A stretch of 29,971 nt of DNA from JACDAV01 sp036556145 (GCA_036556145.1 DATBKB010000063.1:1-29971), one strand, 5' to 3'. Positions 17,832 to 25,086 are shown, counted from the stretch's first letter. Numbers and translations are program-made. Notes: a model not told the origin generated them from the sequence alone.

Positions 17832-18916
17832 TGGGCTTCGCCGGCAGCGCGGCGTCGGGATCGGCGGTCCTCGAGCTGCCGGGGCGGCGCTTGCGACCGG
17901 CCGAGATTGGCAAGTCCTTCGCGTTCACCTTCCTCATGACGGCCATCGTCGCGGCCTTCCTGTCGCCGCTCGTGCAGTCGTTCATGACGTCGCTCAAGAC
18001 GCCGGAGCAGATCACGCAGCTCCAGGGCCCGCTCTACCCGGCCGACCCGCAGACGTTCGAATACGAGGGCAAGACGTACGACGTCTACCAGGTCCCGATC
18101 GACGGCCAGGTCCGCGAGCTCGCCCTCGTCCGAAAGGGTCGCGAGAACAGCGACTTCATCGACCCGGCCAACGTCGCGGCCGGCCGCATCACCTGGCAGG
18201 GCTCGTGGCGGGCCCTCGAGCCGGCGTGGCGGTTCTCGCCCCACTTCGAGAACTACAGCACCGTCTGGGACCTCATCAAGTTCCCGCGGCTGATGTTCAA
18301 CACGCTCGCGATCGCGATCATCGGCACGATCGGCACGCTGGTCTCGTGCACCCTGGTCGCGTACGGATTTGCCCGCTTCCGGTTCCCCGGCCGGGGCGCA
18401 CTGTTCACGCTCCTGATCGCCACGGTCTTCCTGCCGGGCGCGGTGACCCTCATCCCGACGTACACGATGATGGTCAAGCTTGGCTGGGTCGGGACGTGGC
18501 TGCCACTGCTCGTGCCGACGTTCCTTGCCAACGCCTACGACGTGTTCCTCCTGCGCCAGTACCTCATGACGATCCCACGGGAGATGGACGAGGCCGCCGC
18601 GATCGACGGCGCCGGTCCGCTGCGGATCCTCCGATCGGTGATCCTGCCGCAGGCGTGGCCCGCCATCGCGGCCGTTGGAATCTTCCACTTCGTGTACTCG
18701 TGGAACGACTTCTTCGGCCCGCTGATCTACCTGTCCGGCGCCCAGGACCTCCAGCCGCTCCAGGTCGGGCTGGCGCGCTTCAACGGCGTCTACTATCAGA
18801 ACCCAGCCTGGATCCAGGCCGGCAACATGATGACGCTGCTCGTGCCGGTCCTCCTGTTCGTCGTCTTCCAGCGGGCCTTCGTCCGGGGCATCGTCATCAC
18901 GGGAGTGGAGCGATAA
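17831..18916 (+). CDS. Sugar ABC transporter permease (MalG/UgpE type) with enlarged first extracytoplasmic loop
   Basis: A 361-residue inner-membrane permease starting with GTG that overlaps the previous stop. The helix near residues 33-50 is followed by about 85 soluble residues (PLYPADPQTFEYEGKTYDVY and onward to about 150) before the second helix at about 155. This makes the protein longer than the usual 270-300 residues. The EAA loop is IPREMDEAAAIDGAGPLRIL (about 249-268). The long loop carries FEYEGKTYDVYQVP and probably sits on the outside, where it may contact the binding protein; such insertions occur in some CUT1 permeases. The stop TAA overlaps the putative ATA start of the deacetylase. 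Confidence 0.92.
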   Translation: MGFAGSAASGSAVLELPGRRLRPAEIGKSFAFTFLMTAIVAAFLSPLVQSFMTSLKTPEQITQLQGPLYPADPQTFEYEGKTYDVYQVPIDGQVRELALVRKGRENSDFIDPANVAAGRITWQGSWRALEPAWRFSPHFENYSTVWDLIKFPRLMFNTLAIAIIGTIGTLVSCTLVAYGFARFRFPGRGALFTLLIATVFLPGAVTLIPTYTMMVKLGWVGTWLPLLVPTFLANAYDVFLLRQYLMTIPREMDEAAAIDGAGPLRILRSVILPQAWPAIAAVGIFHFVYSWNDFFGPLIYLSGAQDLQPLQVGLARFNGVYYQNPAWIQAGNMMTLLVPVLLFVVFQRAFVRGIVITGVER

Positions 18917-19551
18917 CGGACCCGGCCACCGCGCTGCGGGTTGCGCTGACCTTCGACGCGGAGCATCCCGACCGGCCGACGGAGAGCGGCGTGCAGGAGC
19001 GTCTCCTCGACCTCCTCGACCGTGAGGCGATCCGGGCGACGTTCTTCCTCCAGGGCCGCTGGATCGAGGCCTGGCCGTCGACCGCCCGGCGGGTCGCCGA
19101 GGCCGGCCACGTCGTCGGGAACCACTCCCACTATCACGTCCGGATGCCGCTGCTCTCGGCGGCGGGCTTCGCCATCGACGTGCGGCGCGCGGAACGCGTC
19201 ATCGGCGACGTCGTGGGTGCCGACCCGAGGCCCTGGTTCCGGCTGCCGTTCGGGACCGGCGCCGGAGAGGCGGCGGTCCATCGGCGTCTCGAGCGGCTCG
19301 GCTACCGGCACGTCCACTGGGACGTCAATGCGGAGGAATGGCAGGTCGCGGCGATCGAGGCGCAGGTCGCGGAGGAGATCGTGCGTGGGGTCCTCGAGCG
19401 CGGTGACGGTGCGGTGGTCCTCCTCCACGCGTGGCCGCGCACCCTCCTCGGCGCGCTCGACGCCGCCGCCGGCCGGTTGCGCGACGCCGGGGCGAGGTTC
19501 GTCGGCATCGACGAGCTCGAGTCCCTGCCGAGCGGCCTCGGGTCACCCTGA
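18913..19551 (+). CDS. Polysaccharide deacetylase (NodB/CE4 family), candidate ATA start
   Basis: A 212-residue CE4-type domain with no signal peptide. Motifs in order: ALTFDAEHPD (11-20) with catalytic Asp15; NHSHYH with metal ligands His71 and His75; WFRLPFGTG (108-116) with Arg110; HWDVNAEEW (135-143); VVLLHAW with His172. The second Asp of the usual TFDD motif, a metal ligand, is Ala16 here, with Glu17 next to it. No in-frame ATG, GTG or TTG occurs near the domain start. An ATA at 18913 overlaps the permease stop (ATAA), lies 7 nt after GGAG, and yields an N-terminus of typical length. Location after the importer genes suggests deacetylation of an imported N-acetyl sugar or oligosaccharide inside the cell. 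Confidence 0.86.
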   Translation: MTDPATALRVALTFDAEHPDRPTESGVQERLLDLLDREAIRATFFLQGRWIEAWPSTARRVAEAGHVVGNHSHYHVRMPLLSAAGFAIDVRRAERVIGDVVGADPRPWFRLPFGTGAGEAAVHRRLERLGYRHVHWDVNAEEWQVAAIEAQVAEEIVRGVLERGDGAVVLLHAWPRTLLGALDAAAGRLRDAGARFVGIDELESLPSGLGSP

Positions 19552-19591
19552 TCGCCGCGGCGGTCCTCATCGCCGCGGGCGCGTCCCGCCC

Positions 19592-19597
19592 TACCAT
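19592..19597 (+). promoter_or_regulatory. Candidate -10 element (TACCAT) for the SDR gene
   Basis: TACCAT ends 8 nt before ATG 19606; no Shine-Dalgarno is present. Same hexamer and spacing as at 12328-12333. Confidence 0.4.
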
Positions 19598-19605
19598 GGC
19601 GACCG

Positions 19606-20373
19606 ATGGATCTCGGTCTCAAGGACAAGCGCATCCTCGTCGGCGGCGCGAGCCGCGGTCTCGGTGCGGCGATCGCGACGGCGCTCGCCGCGGAGGGGGC
19701 CAGGCTGGCGGTCGCCGCGCGCGACTCGGACGCCCTCACGGAGATCGCCCGCCAGACCAGCGCCCTCCGGATCCCGACGGACTTCTCGACCGAGGTCGGT
19801 CCGGCCGCCGCCGCCGAGGCGGCGATCGAAGGCCTCGGCGGCCTCGACGGACTCGTCGTGAACTCGGGCGGCCCGCCGCTTGGCAACTTCGCGACGCTCG
19901 ACGAAGGGGCGTGGCGCAAGGCGATCGACGGCACGCTCCTCTCGGCGCTGCGCCTCATCCGTGCGTCCCTTGACGGGCTCCGCTGGGGCACCGATCCGGC
20001 GATCGTCATCGTCCTGTCGTCGTCGGTCCGTGAGCCCGTGGCGAACCTCGTCACGTCGAACGTCCTCCGGCCCGGACTCGACGGGCTGATCAAGAGCCTC
20101 GTCGGCGAGATCGCCCCGATCCGGATCAACGGCATCGCCCCAGGCCGGATCGACACGGACCGGGTCCGGTCGCTCGACCAGTCGAGGGCGGAGGCCGAGG
20201 GGGTCCCCCTGGAGACGGTTCGAGCCGGCCACGAGGGACGGATCCCGCTCGGCCGCTACGGGCGGCCCGAGGAGCTCGGCCGGGTGGGCGCGTTCCTCCT
20301 CTCCCCCGCCGCCTCGTACGTGAACGGCGTGGTGCTGCTCGTCGACGGCGGGATGATCCGCAGCTTGCCCTGA
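19606..20373 (+). CDS. Atypical short-chain dehydrogenase/reductase
   Basis: A 255-residue SDR. The cofactor-binding GGASRGLG is at 13-20, the NSGG segment (86-89) replaces NAG, and a Ser run is at 138-140 (LSSSVREP). The canonical YxxxK is absent: in NLVTSNVLRPGLDGLIKSL the aligned positions are Ser151 and Arg155. The C-terminal INGIAPGRIDTDRV (174-187) and GRYGRPEELGRVGAFLLSPAASYVNG are standard. This SNxxRPG version is a recognisable SDR subgroup, so the change looks like a subfamily trait and not decay. The substrate is unknown, and without the Tyr/Lys pair the catalytic mechanism is uncertain. It stands 54 nt after the deacetylase gene with its own candidate promoter. Confidence 0.9.
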   Translation: MDLGLKDKRILVGGASRGLGAAIATALAAEGARLAVAARDSDALTEIARQTSALRIPTDFSTEVGPAAAAEAAIEGLGGLDGLVVNSGGPPLGNFATLDEGAWRKAIDGTLLSALRLIRASLDGLRWGTDPAIVIVLSSSVREPVANLVTSNVLRPGLDGLIKSLVGEIAPIRINGIAPGRIDTDRVRSLDQSRAEAEGVPLETVRAGHEGRIPLGRYGRPEELGRVGAFLLSPAASYVNGVVLLVDGGMIRSLP

Positions 20374-20430
20374 CCCAACCGCACCCCACCCAAGGCCACC
20401 AGGGGTGGCGGGAGGGCTCGACGGAGGGTT

Positions 20431-20436
20431 TACACT
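20431..20436 (+). promoter_or_regulatory. Candidate -10 element (TACACT) for the cold-shock gene
   Basis: TACACT within GGGTTTACACTCC lies 30 nt before the ATG, leaving room for a short leader with the AAGGAG site at 20456-20461. A GCCACC/GGTGGC hairpin (20395-20409) just upstream may end the SDR transcript, though it has no T-run. No clear -35. Confidence 0.35.
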
Positions 20437-20466
20437 CCGGGTCTCTTCGTTCGACAAGGAGCTTCC

Positions 20467-20673
20467 ATGCCTTCGGGAACCATCAAGAAGGTCGTTTCCG
20501 ACCGCGGCTTCGGCTTCATCGCCGCCGACGACGGAAAGGACTACTTCTTCCACCGGGACGGGGTCGACCCGTCGCTCAACTTCGACCGCCTCGCCGGCGG
20601 GGAGAAGGTGAACTTCGAGATCGAGCCGAGCCAGCGCGGCCCGCGCGCCACGAAGGTGACCGCGGCCGGCTGA
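20467..20673 (+). CDS. Cold-shock domain protein (CspA family)
   Basis: A complete 68-residue single-domain CSD protein. It has the OB-fold start SGTIKKVVSDRGFGFIAADD with RNP1-like RGFGFI (13-18), RNP2-like DYFFHR (25-30), and the closing KVNFEIEPSQRGPRATKVT. These aromatic and basic residues bind single-stranded RNA or DNA. The usual VFVH is YFFH here. It has one of the best ribosome-binding sites in the window, AAGGAG 5 nt before the ATG, and an intrinsic terminator 23 nt after its stop, so it is probably a strongly expressed single-gene unit. I do not assign a particular Csp letter. Confidence 0.96.
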   Translation: MPSGTIKKVVSDRGFGFIAADDGKDYFFHRDGVDPSLNFDRLAGGEKVNFEIEPSQRGPRATKVTAAG

Positions 20674-20696
20674 TCGACCAAGGCTCGAAACCGAAG

Positions 20697-20722
20697 CGCC
20701 CGGGCGAAGGCCCGGGCGTTTT
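20697..20722 (+). terminator. Rho-independent terminator of the cold-shock gene
   Basis: Perfect 9-bp stem CGCCCGGGC / GCCCGGGCG with a GAAG loop, followed directly by TTTT. It begins 23 nt after the cold-shock stop codon. Confidence 0.92.
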
Positions 20723-20734
20723 CGCGTCGAGGGC

Positions 20735-20841
20735 CGAGGGCCCTTGGGCAAGAGCCCTCGCCCCGCCGATCACATACGCGCCGTGCGCGTGTAGGAGCCT
20801 CGGAATGGTGCCTGCGGGCCCGTACCACGCATGGGATGCGT
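20735..20841. other. Cluster of three small hairpins in the csp-GMC intergenic region
   Basis: After the terminator come CGAGGGC...GCCCTCG (20735-20760, loop of 12, with an extra direct copy of CGAGGGC at 20728-20734), ACGCGC/GCGCGT (20776-20790, loop CGT) and ACGCAT/ATGCGT (20827-20841, loop GGG). None has a T-run. The region lies between a plus-strand and a minus-strand gene and holds no supported gene. Confidence 0.4.
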
Positions 20842-20914
20842 CAGTGAGGGTGGAATCGCGGCTTCGCCGAATCTACGACGCACACGGCGCGTACCTGGGC
20901 CCTGTGGGGCAGCA

Positions 20915-22615
20915 TCACGTGCGCCCCGCCTCGGCGAGTTCGGGTGGCTGGACAGCAGCGCGGTGCCGGTAGAAGTCGACGTGCTCGGGCGGCAGCGGCG
21001 CGTTGCCGCGGATGAGGTCGGCGGCCTTCTCGGCGAGCATCATGACCGGCGCGTAGATGTTGCCGTTGGTCACGTACGGCATCGCCGACGCATCGACGAC
21101 CCGGAGTCCCTCGACCCCGTGGACGCGCATGGTCAGCGGGTCGATCGCGGAGTCCTCGCCGACGCCCATCCGCGCGGTGCACGAGGGGTGGAGCGCCGTC
21201 TCGGCGTCGCGCGCCACCCAGGCGAGGATCTCGTCGTCGGTCTCGACCGACGGCCCGGGCGACGTCTCCCCGCCGTCGAACGGCGCAAGGGCCGGCTGCC
21301 CGAGGATCCGCCGGGCGACGCGGATCGCCTCGACCCACTCGCGCCGGTCCTGCTCGGTCGAGAGGTAATTGAACCGGAGAGCCGGGTGGGCGCGCGGGTC
21401 GGCGGACGTCAGGCGGACCGTGCCCCGGGCGTCGGAGTACATCGGCCCCACGTGGACCTGGTAGCCGTGCCCGGCCGCGCCGGCGCTGCCGTCGTACCGG
21501 ATGGCGAGCGGGAGGAAGTGGAACATGAGGTTGGGATAGGCGACGTCGCCGTTCGACCGGGCGAAGCCGCCGCCCTCGAAGTGGTTCGTGGCGCCCGGAC
21601 CGCGCCGGAAGAAGAGCCACTGGAAGCCGATCCACGGCCGGCGCCATTTCTCGGTCGCGTGGGGCTGCATCGAGACGGCCTGCGTGCTGCGGTGCTGGAC
21701 GTAGACCTCGAGGTGGTCCTGGAGGTGACGGCCGATCGCCGGGATGTCCGCGATGACCTGGATGCCGTGCTCGCGGAGATGGTCGGCCGGGCCGACCCCG
21801 GAGAGCATGAGGAGCTGGGGTGAGTTGATCGCCCCGCCGGCGACGATCACCTCGCCGGCGAGCACACGCTCGACGCCGCCCTGCCCACGCCGCGCGAGCT
21901 CCACGCCGATGGCGCGGCCGCCCTCGACGAGAACCCGGCACACGAAGGCACCGGTGCGCACCTCGAGGTTCCGGCGGCCGCGGGCGGGGTCGAGGTAGGC
22001 CCGCCGCGCCGACCAGCGGCGGCCGCGCTTGATGTTCCGGTCGAACGGCCCGAAGCCCTCCTGCCGGTAGCCGTTGACGTCCGGCGTCCGCGCGTAGCCG
22101 GCCTGCGTCGCCGCCTCGAAGAACGCCTCGAACAGCGGGTTCGTCGCGGGCCCCCGCTCGAGCCACAGCGGCCCGCCCCTGCCGCGGTACGGGTCGTCCG
22201 GCGCCGCGGCGGTGCAGTGCTCCATCAGCTTGAAGTACGGCAGGCAGTGCGCGTACGACCACGTCTCCATCCCGGGATCGGCGGCCCAGCGCTCGTAGTC
22301 GAGCGGGTTGCCGCGCTGAAAGATCATCCCGTTGATCGAGCTCGAGCCGCCGAGGATCTTGCCCCGGGCGTGGTAGACCCGCCGGCCGCCCATGAACGGC
22401 TCCGGCTCGCTGCGGTAGCCCCAGTCGTAGAAACGGCTGCCGATCGGGAACGTCAGCGCCGCGGGCATGTGGATGAAGACGTCGAACGGGTAGTCGCGCC
22501 GGCCCGCCTCGAGCACGAGGACGCGCGTGCCGGGGTCTTCGGTCAGGCGATTGGCCAGGACGCAGCCGGCCGAGCCCCCGCCGACGATCACGTAGTCCCA
22601 CGGTCGCCCGCTCAT
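20915..22615 (-). CDS. GMC-family flavin oxidoreductase, choline dehydrogenase-like
   Basis: A 566-residue FAD enzyme close in length to E. coli BetA (556). Seen: DYVIVGGGSAGCVLANRL (7-24) for the ADP part of FAD; GKILGGSSSINGMIFQRGN, the GMC signature 1; GGAINSPQLLMLSGVGP, signature 2; LHPSCTARMG with catalytic His476; and VTNGNIYAPVMMLAEKAADLI with the partner Asn519. HPSC and TNGN...AP are typical of choline dehydrogenases, giving betaine aldehyde, but many GMC alcohol dehydrogenases share them, so the substrate is tentative. No betaine-aldehyde dehydrogenase or BetT gene is adjacent. The ATG at 22615 follows GAGGGGCGG; TACCCT at 22634-22639 may be its -10. Confidence 0.92.
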   Translation of the reverse strand: MSGRPWDYVIVGGGSAGCVLANRLTEDPGTRVLVLEAGRRDYPFDVFIHMPAALTFPIGSRFYDWGYRSEPEPFMGGRRVYHARGKILGGSSSINGMIFQRGNPLDYERWAADPGMETWSYAHCLPYFKLMEHCTAAAPDDPYRGRGGPLWLERGPATNPLFEAFFEAATQAGYARTPDVNGYRQEGFGPFDRNIKRGRRWSARRAYLDPARGRRNLEVRTGAFVCRVLVEGGRAIGVELARRGQGGVERVLAGEVIVAGGAINSPQLLMLSGVGPADHLREHGIQVIADIPAIGRHLQDHLEVYVQHRSTQAVSMQPHATEKWRRPWIGFQWLFFRRGPGATNHFEGGGFARSNGDVAYPNLMFHFLPLAIRYDGSAGAAGHGYQVHVGPMYSDARGTVRLTSADPRAHPALRFNYLSTEQDRREWVEAIRVARRILGQPALAPFDGGETSPGPSVETDDEILAWVARDAETALHPSCTARMGVGEDSAIDPLTMRVHGVEGLRVVDASAMPYVTNGNIYAPVMMLAEKAADLIRGNAPLPPEHVDFYRHRAAVQPPELAEAGRT

Positions 22616-22718
22616 CCGCCCCTCACGCCGACGAGGGTACCCGCGCGGCGGCTGCCTCGTGCCTTCGAAGACCGCGAGGCACAATGCCCCGCACGGCAGC
22701 TGCATTGCTGGAGGGGGA

Positions 22719-22896
22719 GTGGGCCTCGATCTCTACGCCGGACCGCTGACCCGGTACCACGCCGGCCTGTGGGGCGAAGAAGGGCCCGCCGGAGGACGGC
22801 GACTTCGAGGGCATGGCCCGATTCGGCTTGGCGGTCTTCCTGCAGGCCGCGCGTTACGCCGAGGAGAACCGGGTTCCGCTGAGGCTCGACTACTGA
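22719..22896 (+). pseudogene. Remnant of a small gene, frameshifted and probably internally deleted
   Basis: A GTG at 22719 just after GAGGGGG opens MGLDLYAGPLTRYHAGLWGEE, which looks like a genuine N-terminus (I recall hypothetical proteins starting MG.D.Y.GPLTRY). That frame then runs into low-quality sequence. In the +1 frame the DNA resumes as DFEGMARFGLAVFLQAARYA and ends ...VPLRLDY with TGA at 22894-22896, which looks like a natural C-terminus. The two halves are 1 nt out of frame and the sum is only about 58 residues, so I read this as a decayed or deleted gene. The family recall is from memory and should be tested. Confidence 0.45.
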
Positions 22897-22910
22897 GCCG
22901 GCAGGAGAGA

Positions 22911-22987
22911 TGGTCGGGGCGGCGGGATTTGAACCCACGACCTTGTCGTCCCGAACGACACGCGCTACCAAGCTGCGCCACGCCCCG
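22911..22987 (-). tRNA. tRNA-Pro (anticodon CGG)
   Basis: Reading the minus strand from 22987: acceptor CGGGGCG pairs with CGCCCCG; D arm GCGC..AGCTTGGTA..GCGC; anticodon stem TGTCG/CGACA with loop TTCGGGA, giving CGG; T arm GTGGG-TTCAAAT-CCCGC; discriminator A at 22914. The CCA is encoded (TGG on the plus strand at 22911-22913). Total 77 nt. No intron or long variable arm. Confidence 0.97.
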
Positions 22988-23050
22988 AGGAGCCCGTTTG
23001 ACAGGGCCCGGAGATCTTAGCAGGACCGGCCTTGGGGCCATCGCGGGTCG

Positions 23051-24295
23051 TCAGGCGTACTCGACGGGCGCATCCCCCTGCCGGCCTGCTCGAACCCGCC
23101 CCACTGCCAGGGCCGCCAGCACGAAGGTGGCGGCCATGAGCCAGAAGACCAGCGGCAGCCCGGCGGGCTCGCCGGCGAGCTCGATGATCCGGCCGTAGAC
23201 GGCCGTCCAGAGCGACCCGACGCCGAAAGCGAGCGTGAAGTAGAGCGCGAACGAGGCGTCGCGGACGGTCGGTGGCGCGATGTCGGCGAGCAGCGCCTGG
23301 AGCTGCGGGCTCTCGGCGAAGCTGAACACGCCCATGACGACGATGCCGGCCCAGAGGCCGACGAGGCTCGATCCGACGAGCATGAAGACGGCGAACCCGA
23401 TGGCCCCGCCGAGGTAGACGCCGATGATGAGCGGCTTGCGCCCGAGCCGGTCGGATAGCCAGCCGGCGACGAGCGGCGCCGGCACCGAGAAGACGATCAG
23501 AGCCCCGTACATCAGGCCGGCCGTACCCTCATCGAGGCCGATGACGTGGGTGAGGTAGAGCAGCGCGAAGAGATTGACGACGCCGAGCCCGCGGCCGCCG
23601 CCACCGAGCACCGAGGCGAGGTAGATCCAGCGGTGGTCCGGGTCGCGCAGGATCGTGCCGAACGCCTGCCGAACCGACCCACCCGCTCTCGCCGCCGCGC
23701 GATCGTGACCGGACTCCCGCACGAGCGCGAGGACCCCGACCGCCACGACGATCGCGGGCACGCCGAAGAGCACGACCGACCAGCGCCAGCCGATGTTCGT
23801 CATGAGCCACGCGCCGAGGAGGGCGACGACGACCGTGCCGACGTTGCCGCCGGCGATGTGGGCGCTGATCGCGAAGCCTCGACGCTGCGGCGGAAACTGC
23901 TCGGCCAGGAGGCCGTTGCCGACCGGATGCTGCGGCGACCCACCGATGCGCGACGCGACGTTCGCCAGCGCGAACGTCGGAAAGCCGGTCGCGAGGGCCT
24001 GCGCCGCGAACCCACCGCCGATGAGCAGGCCGCCCGCGCCGAGTAGCAGCCGCCGCGACAGGACGCGCGTGAGCTTGGCGTAGCTCAGCTGGACGAGGCC
24101 TGAGGCGACCGCGCCGCCGGCGGCGAGAAAGGCGATGGTCTCGACCCGGACGCCGAACTCGCTGATGATCTGGAGGTAGACGAGCGGCAGCAGGACGGCC
24201 TGCGCGTGGTTGACGGCGTGGGCGATCGACAGCAGCCACAGCGTGCGGTTCGGGCGGACGTCGACAGCGGGCTGGGACTGGGCGGTCGCGGTCAT
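23051..24295 (-). CDS. Major facilitator superfamily transporter
   Basis: A 414-residue protein with about 12 predicted membrane helices in two halves. The opening LLSIAHAVNHAQAVLLPLVYLQIISEFGV resembles the fosmidomycin-resistance (FsrA) branch. The loop after helix 2 has LSYAKLTRVLSRRLLLGAGG, and the matching loop in the second half is VAGWLSDRLGRKPLIIG, the classic MFS A motif. A sugar or drug efflux role is possible; the substrate is unknown. The last roughly 12 residues are polar. It starts 17 nt after the stop of the XRE-type regulator gene on the same strand, so the two probably form an operon. The tRNA-Pro gene lies 63 nt beyond its stop. Confidence 0.9.
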   Translation of the reverse strand: MTATAQSQPAVDVRPNRTLWLLSIAHAVNHAQAVLLPLVYLQIISEFGVRVETIAFLAAGGAVASGLVQLSYAKLTRVLSRRLLLGAGGLLIGGGFAAQALATGFPTFALANVASRIGGSPQHPVGNGLLAEQFPPQRRGFAISAHIAGGNVGTVVVALLGAWLMTNIGWRWSVVLFGVPAIVVAVGVLALVRESGHDRAAARAGGSVRQAFGTILRDPDHRWIYLASVLGGGGRGLGVVNLFALLYLTHVIGLDEGTAGLMYGALIVFSVPAPLVAGWLSDRLGRKPLIIGVYLGGAIGFAVFMLVGSSLVGLWAGIVVMGVFSFAESPQLQALLADIAPPTVRDASFALYFTLAFGVGSLWTAVYGRIIELAGEPAGLPLVFWLMAATFVLAALAVGRVRAGRQGDAPVEYA

Positions 24296-24312
24296 GGCCG
24301 CCCATCATGCGG

Positions 24313-25086
24313 CTACAGCCGGGCGGGAATCAGCCGTGTCGCGCCGGCATCGGTCCAGGCGAGTCCGTGCCCCTCCGGCAGCGCGTGACTCGGATTACGG
24401 AGCGCGGTGAGCCAGGCGGAGGATCGTCGACCGAAGCGCGCCTCGAACAGCGCCCGGAATTCGCGGACGAGGGCCCGGTTCCGCCTCGTGCCTCGCACGA
24501 CGAGGAGCCCACCGACTCGTCCGGGCGCGGCACCGGCCAGCTCCCTGGCGGCGAGGTCCCGCGCAACCGTCGCGACCTTGGCGTCGAGGGCGCGCAGGAC
24601 ATCGCCGACGTCCGCGAACAGGTCGACGATCTCGACGACGGCGAATTCTCGACGGGCCGGTCGCTCCAGGAACACGTCGACGGACCGAGGGCGGCGCCAT
24701 GCCGGGTCGACGAGTCGCTCCGGCGTGGGTTGCCAGCCACCCGGGGCCGCCGCCGTCGCGACCAGCTGTTGCCGCTTGAGGTGCTCGTAGTCTCTCGGGC
24801 GCGTCGCCCCCGGTTGCTCCTCGAGGAAGCTGACGAGCTGCGACCCGGTCGCTGCCGCGACCGCAGCCCATGTCTCGAGGGACGCGGACTGGCCGCGCCC
24901 GGCCTCCATGCGGCTCACCCACGACTGGGAGACTCCGGCGTCAGCGGCAACGTCCCCTTGTCGCGCGGCGATGGCCAGGCGGGCCTCCTGAAGGCCGATG
25001 CCGAGGCGCTTCGCGAGTTCATCGGCGCGATGTCGGCCGCGGAGGCGGGCGGCGCCGGCTCGGCTGCGCCGCGATCGGTTCGGCAT
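24313..25086 (-). CDS. XRE-type HTH protein with uncharacterised C-terminal domain
   Basis: A 257-residue protein. Residues about 25-88 form a lambda-repressor-like HTH, with LGIGLQEARLAIAARQGDVAADAGVSQSWVSRMEAGRG and a conserved WxxVAxATG-like end. The first roughly 22 residues are Arg-rich. The C-terminal part (about 125-250) has RSVDVFLERPARREFAVVEIVDLFADVG, an alpha-beta core with spaced acidic residues, and GGLLVVRGTRRNRALVREF. It vaguely recalls a PD-(D/E)xK fold, but no ExK is present. I do not recognise a named family for it. It precedes the MFS gene by 17 nt and may regulate it. The ATG at 25086 lies in a CATATG; the exact start is uncertain because the N-terminal extension is unusual. 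Confidence 0.8.
   Translation of the reverse strand: MPNRSRRSRAGAARLRGRHRADELAKRLGIGLQEARLAIAARQGDVAADAGVSQSWVSRMEAGRGQSASLETWAAVAAATGSQLVSFLEEQPGATRPRDYEHLKRQQLVATAAAPGGWQPTPERLVDPAWRRPRSVDVFLERPARREFAVVEIVDLFADVGDVLRALDAKVATVARDLAARELAGAAPGRVGGLLVVRGTRRNRALVREFRALFEARFGRRSSAWLTALRNPSHALPEGHGLAWTDAGATRLIPARL

Noticed and set aside
20735..20760. Second rho-independent terminator after csp
   Set aside because: The 7-bp stem has a 12-nt loop and no T-run on either strand.
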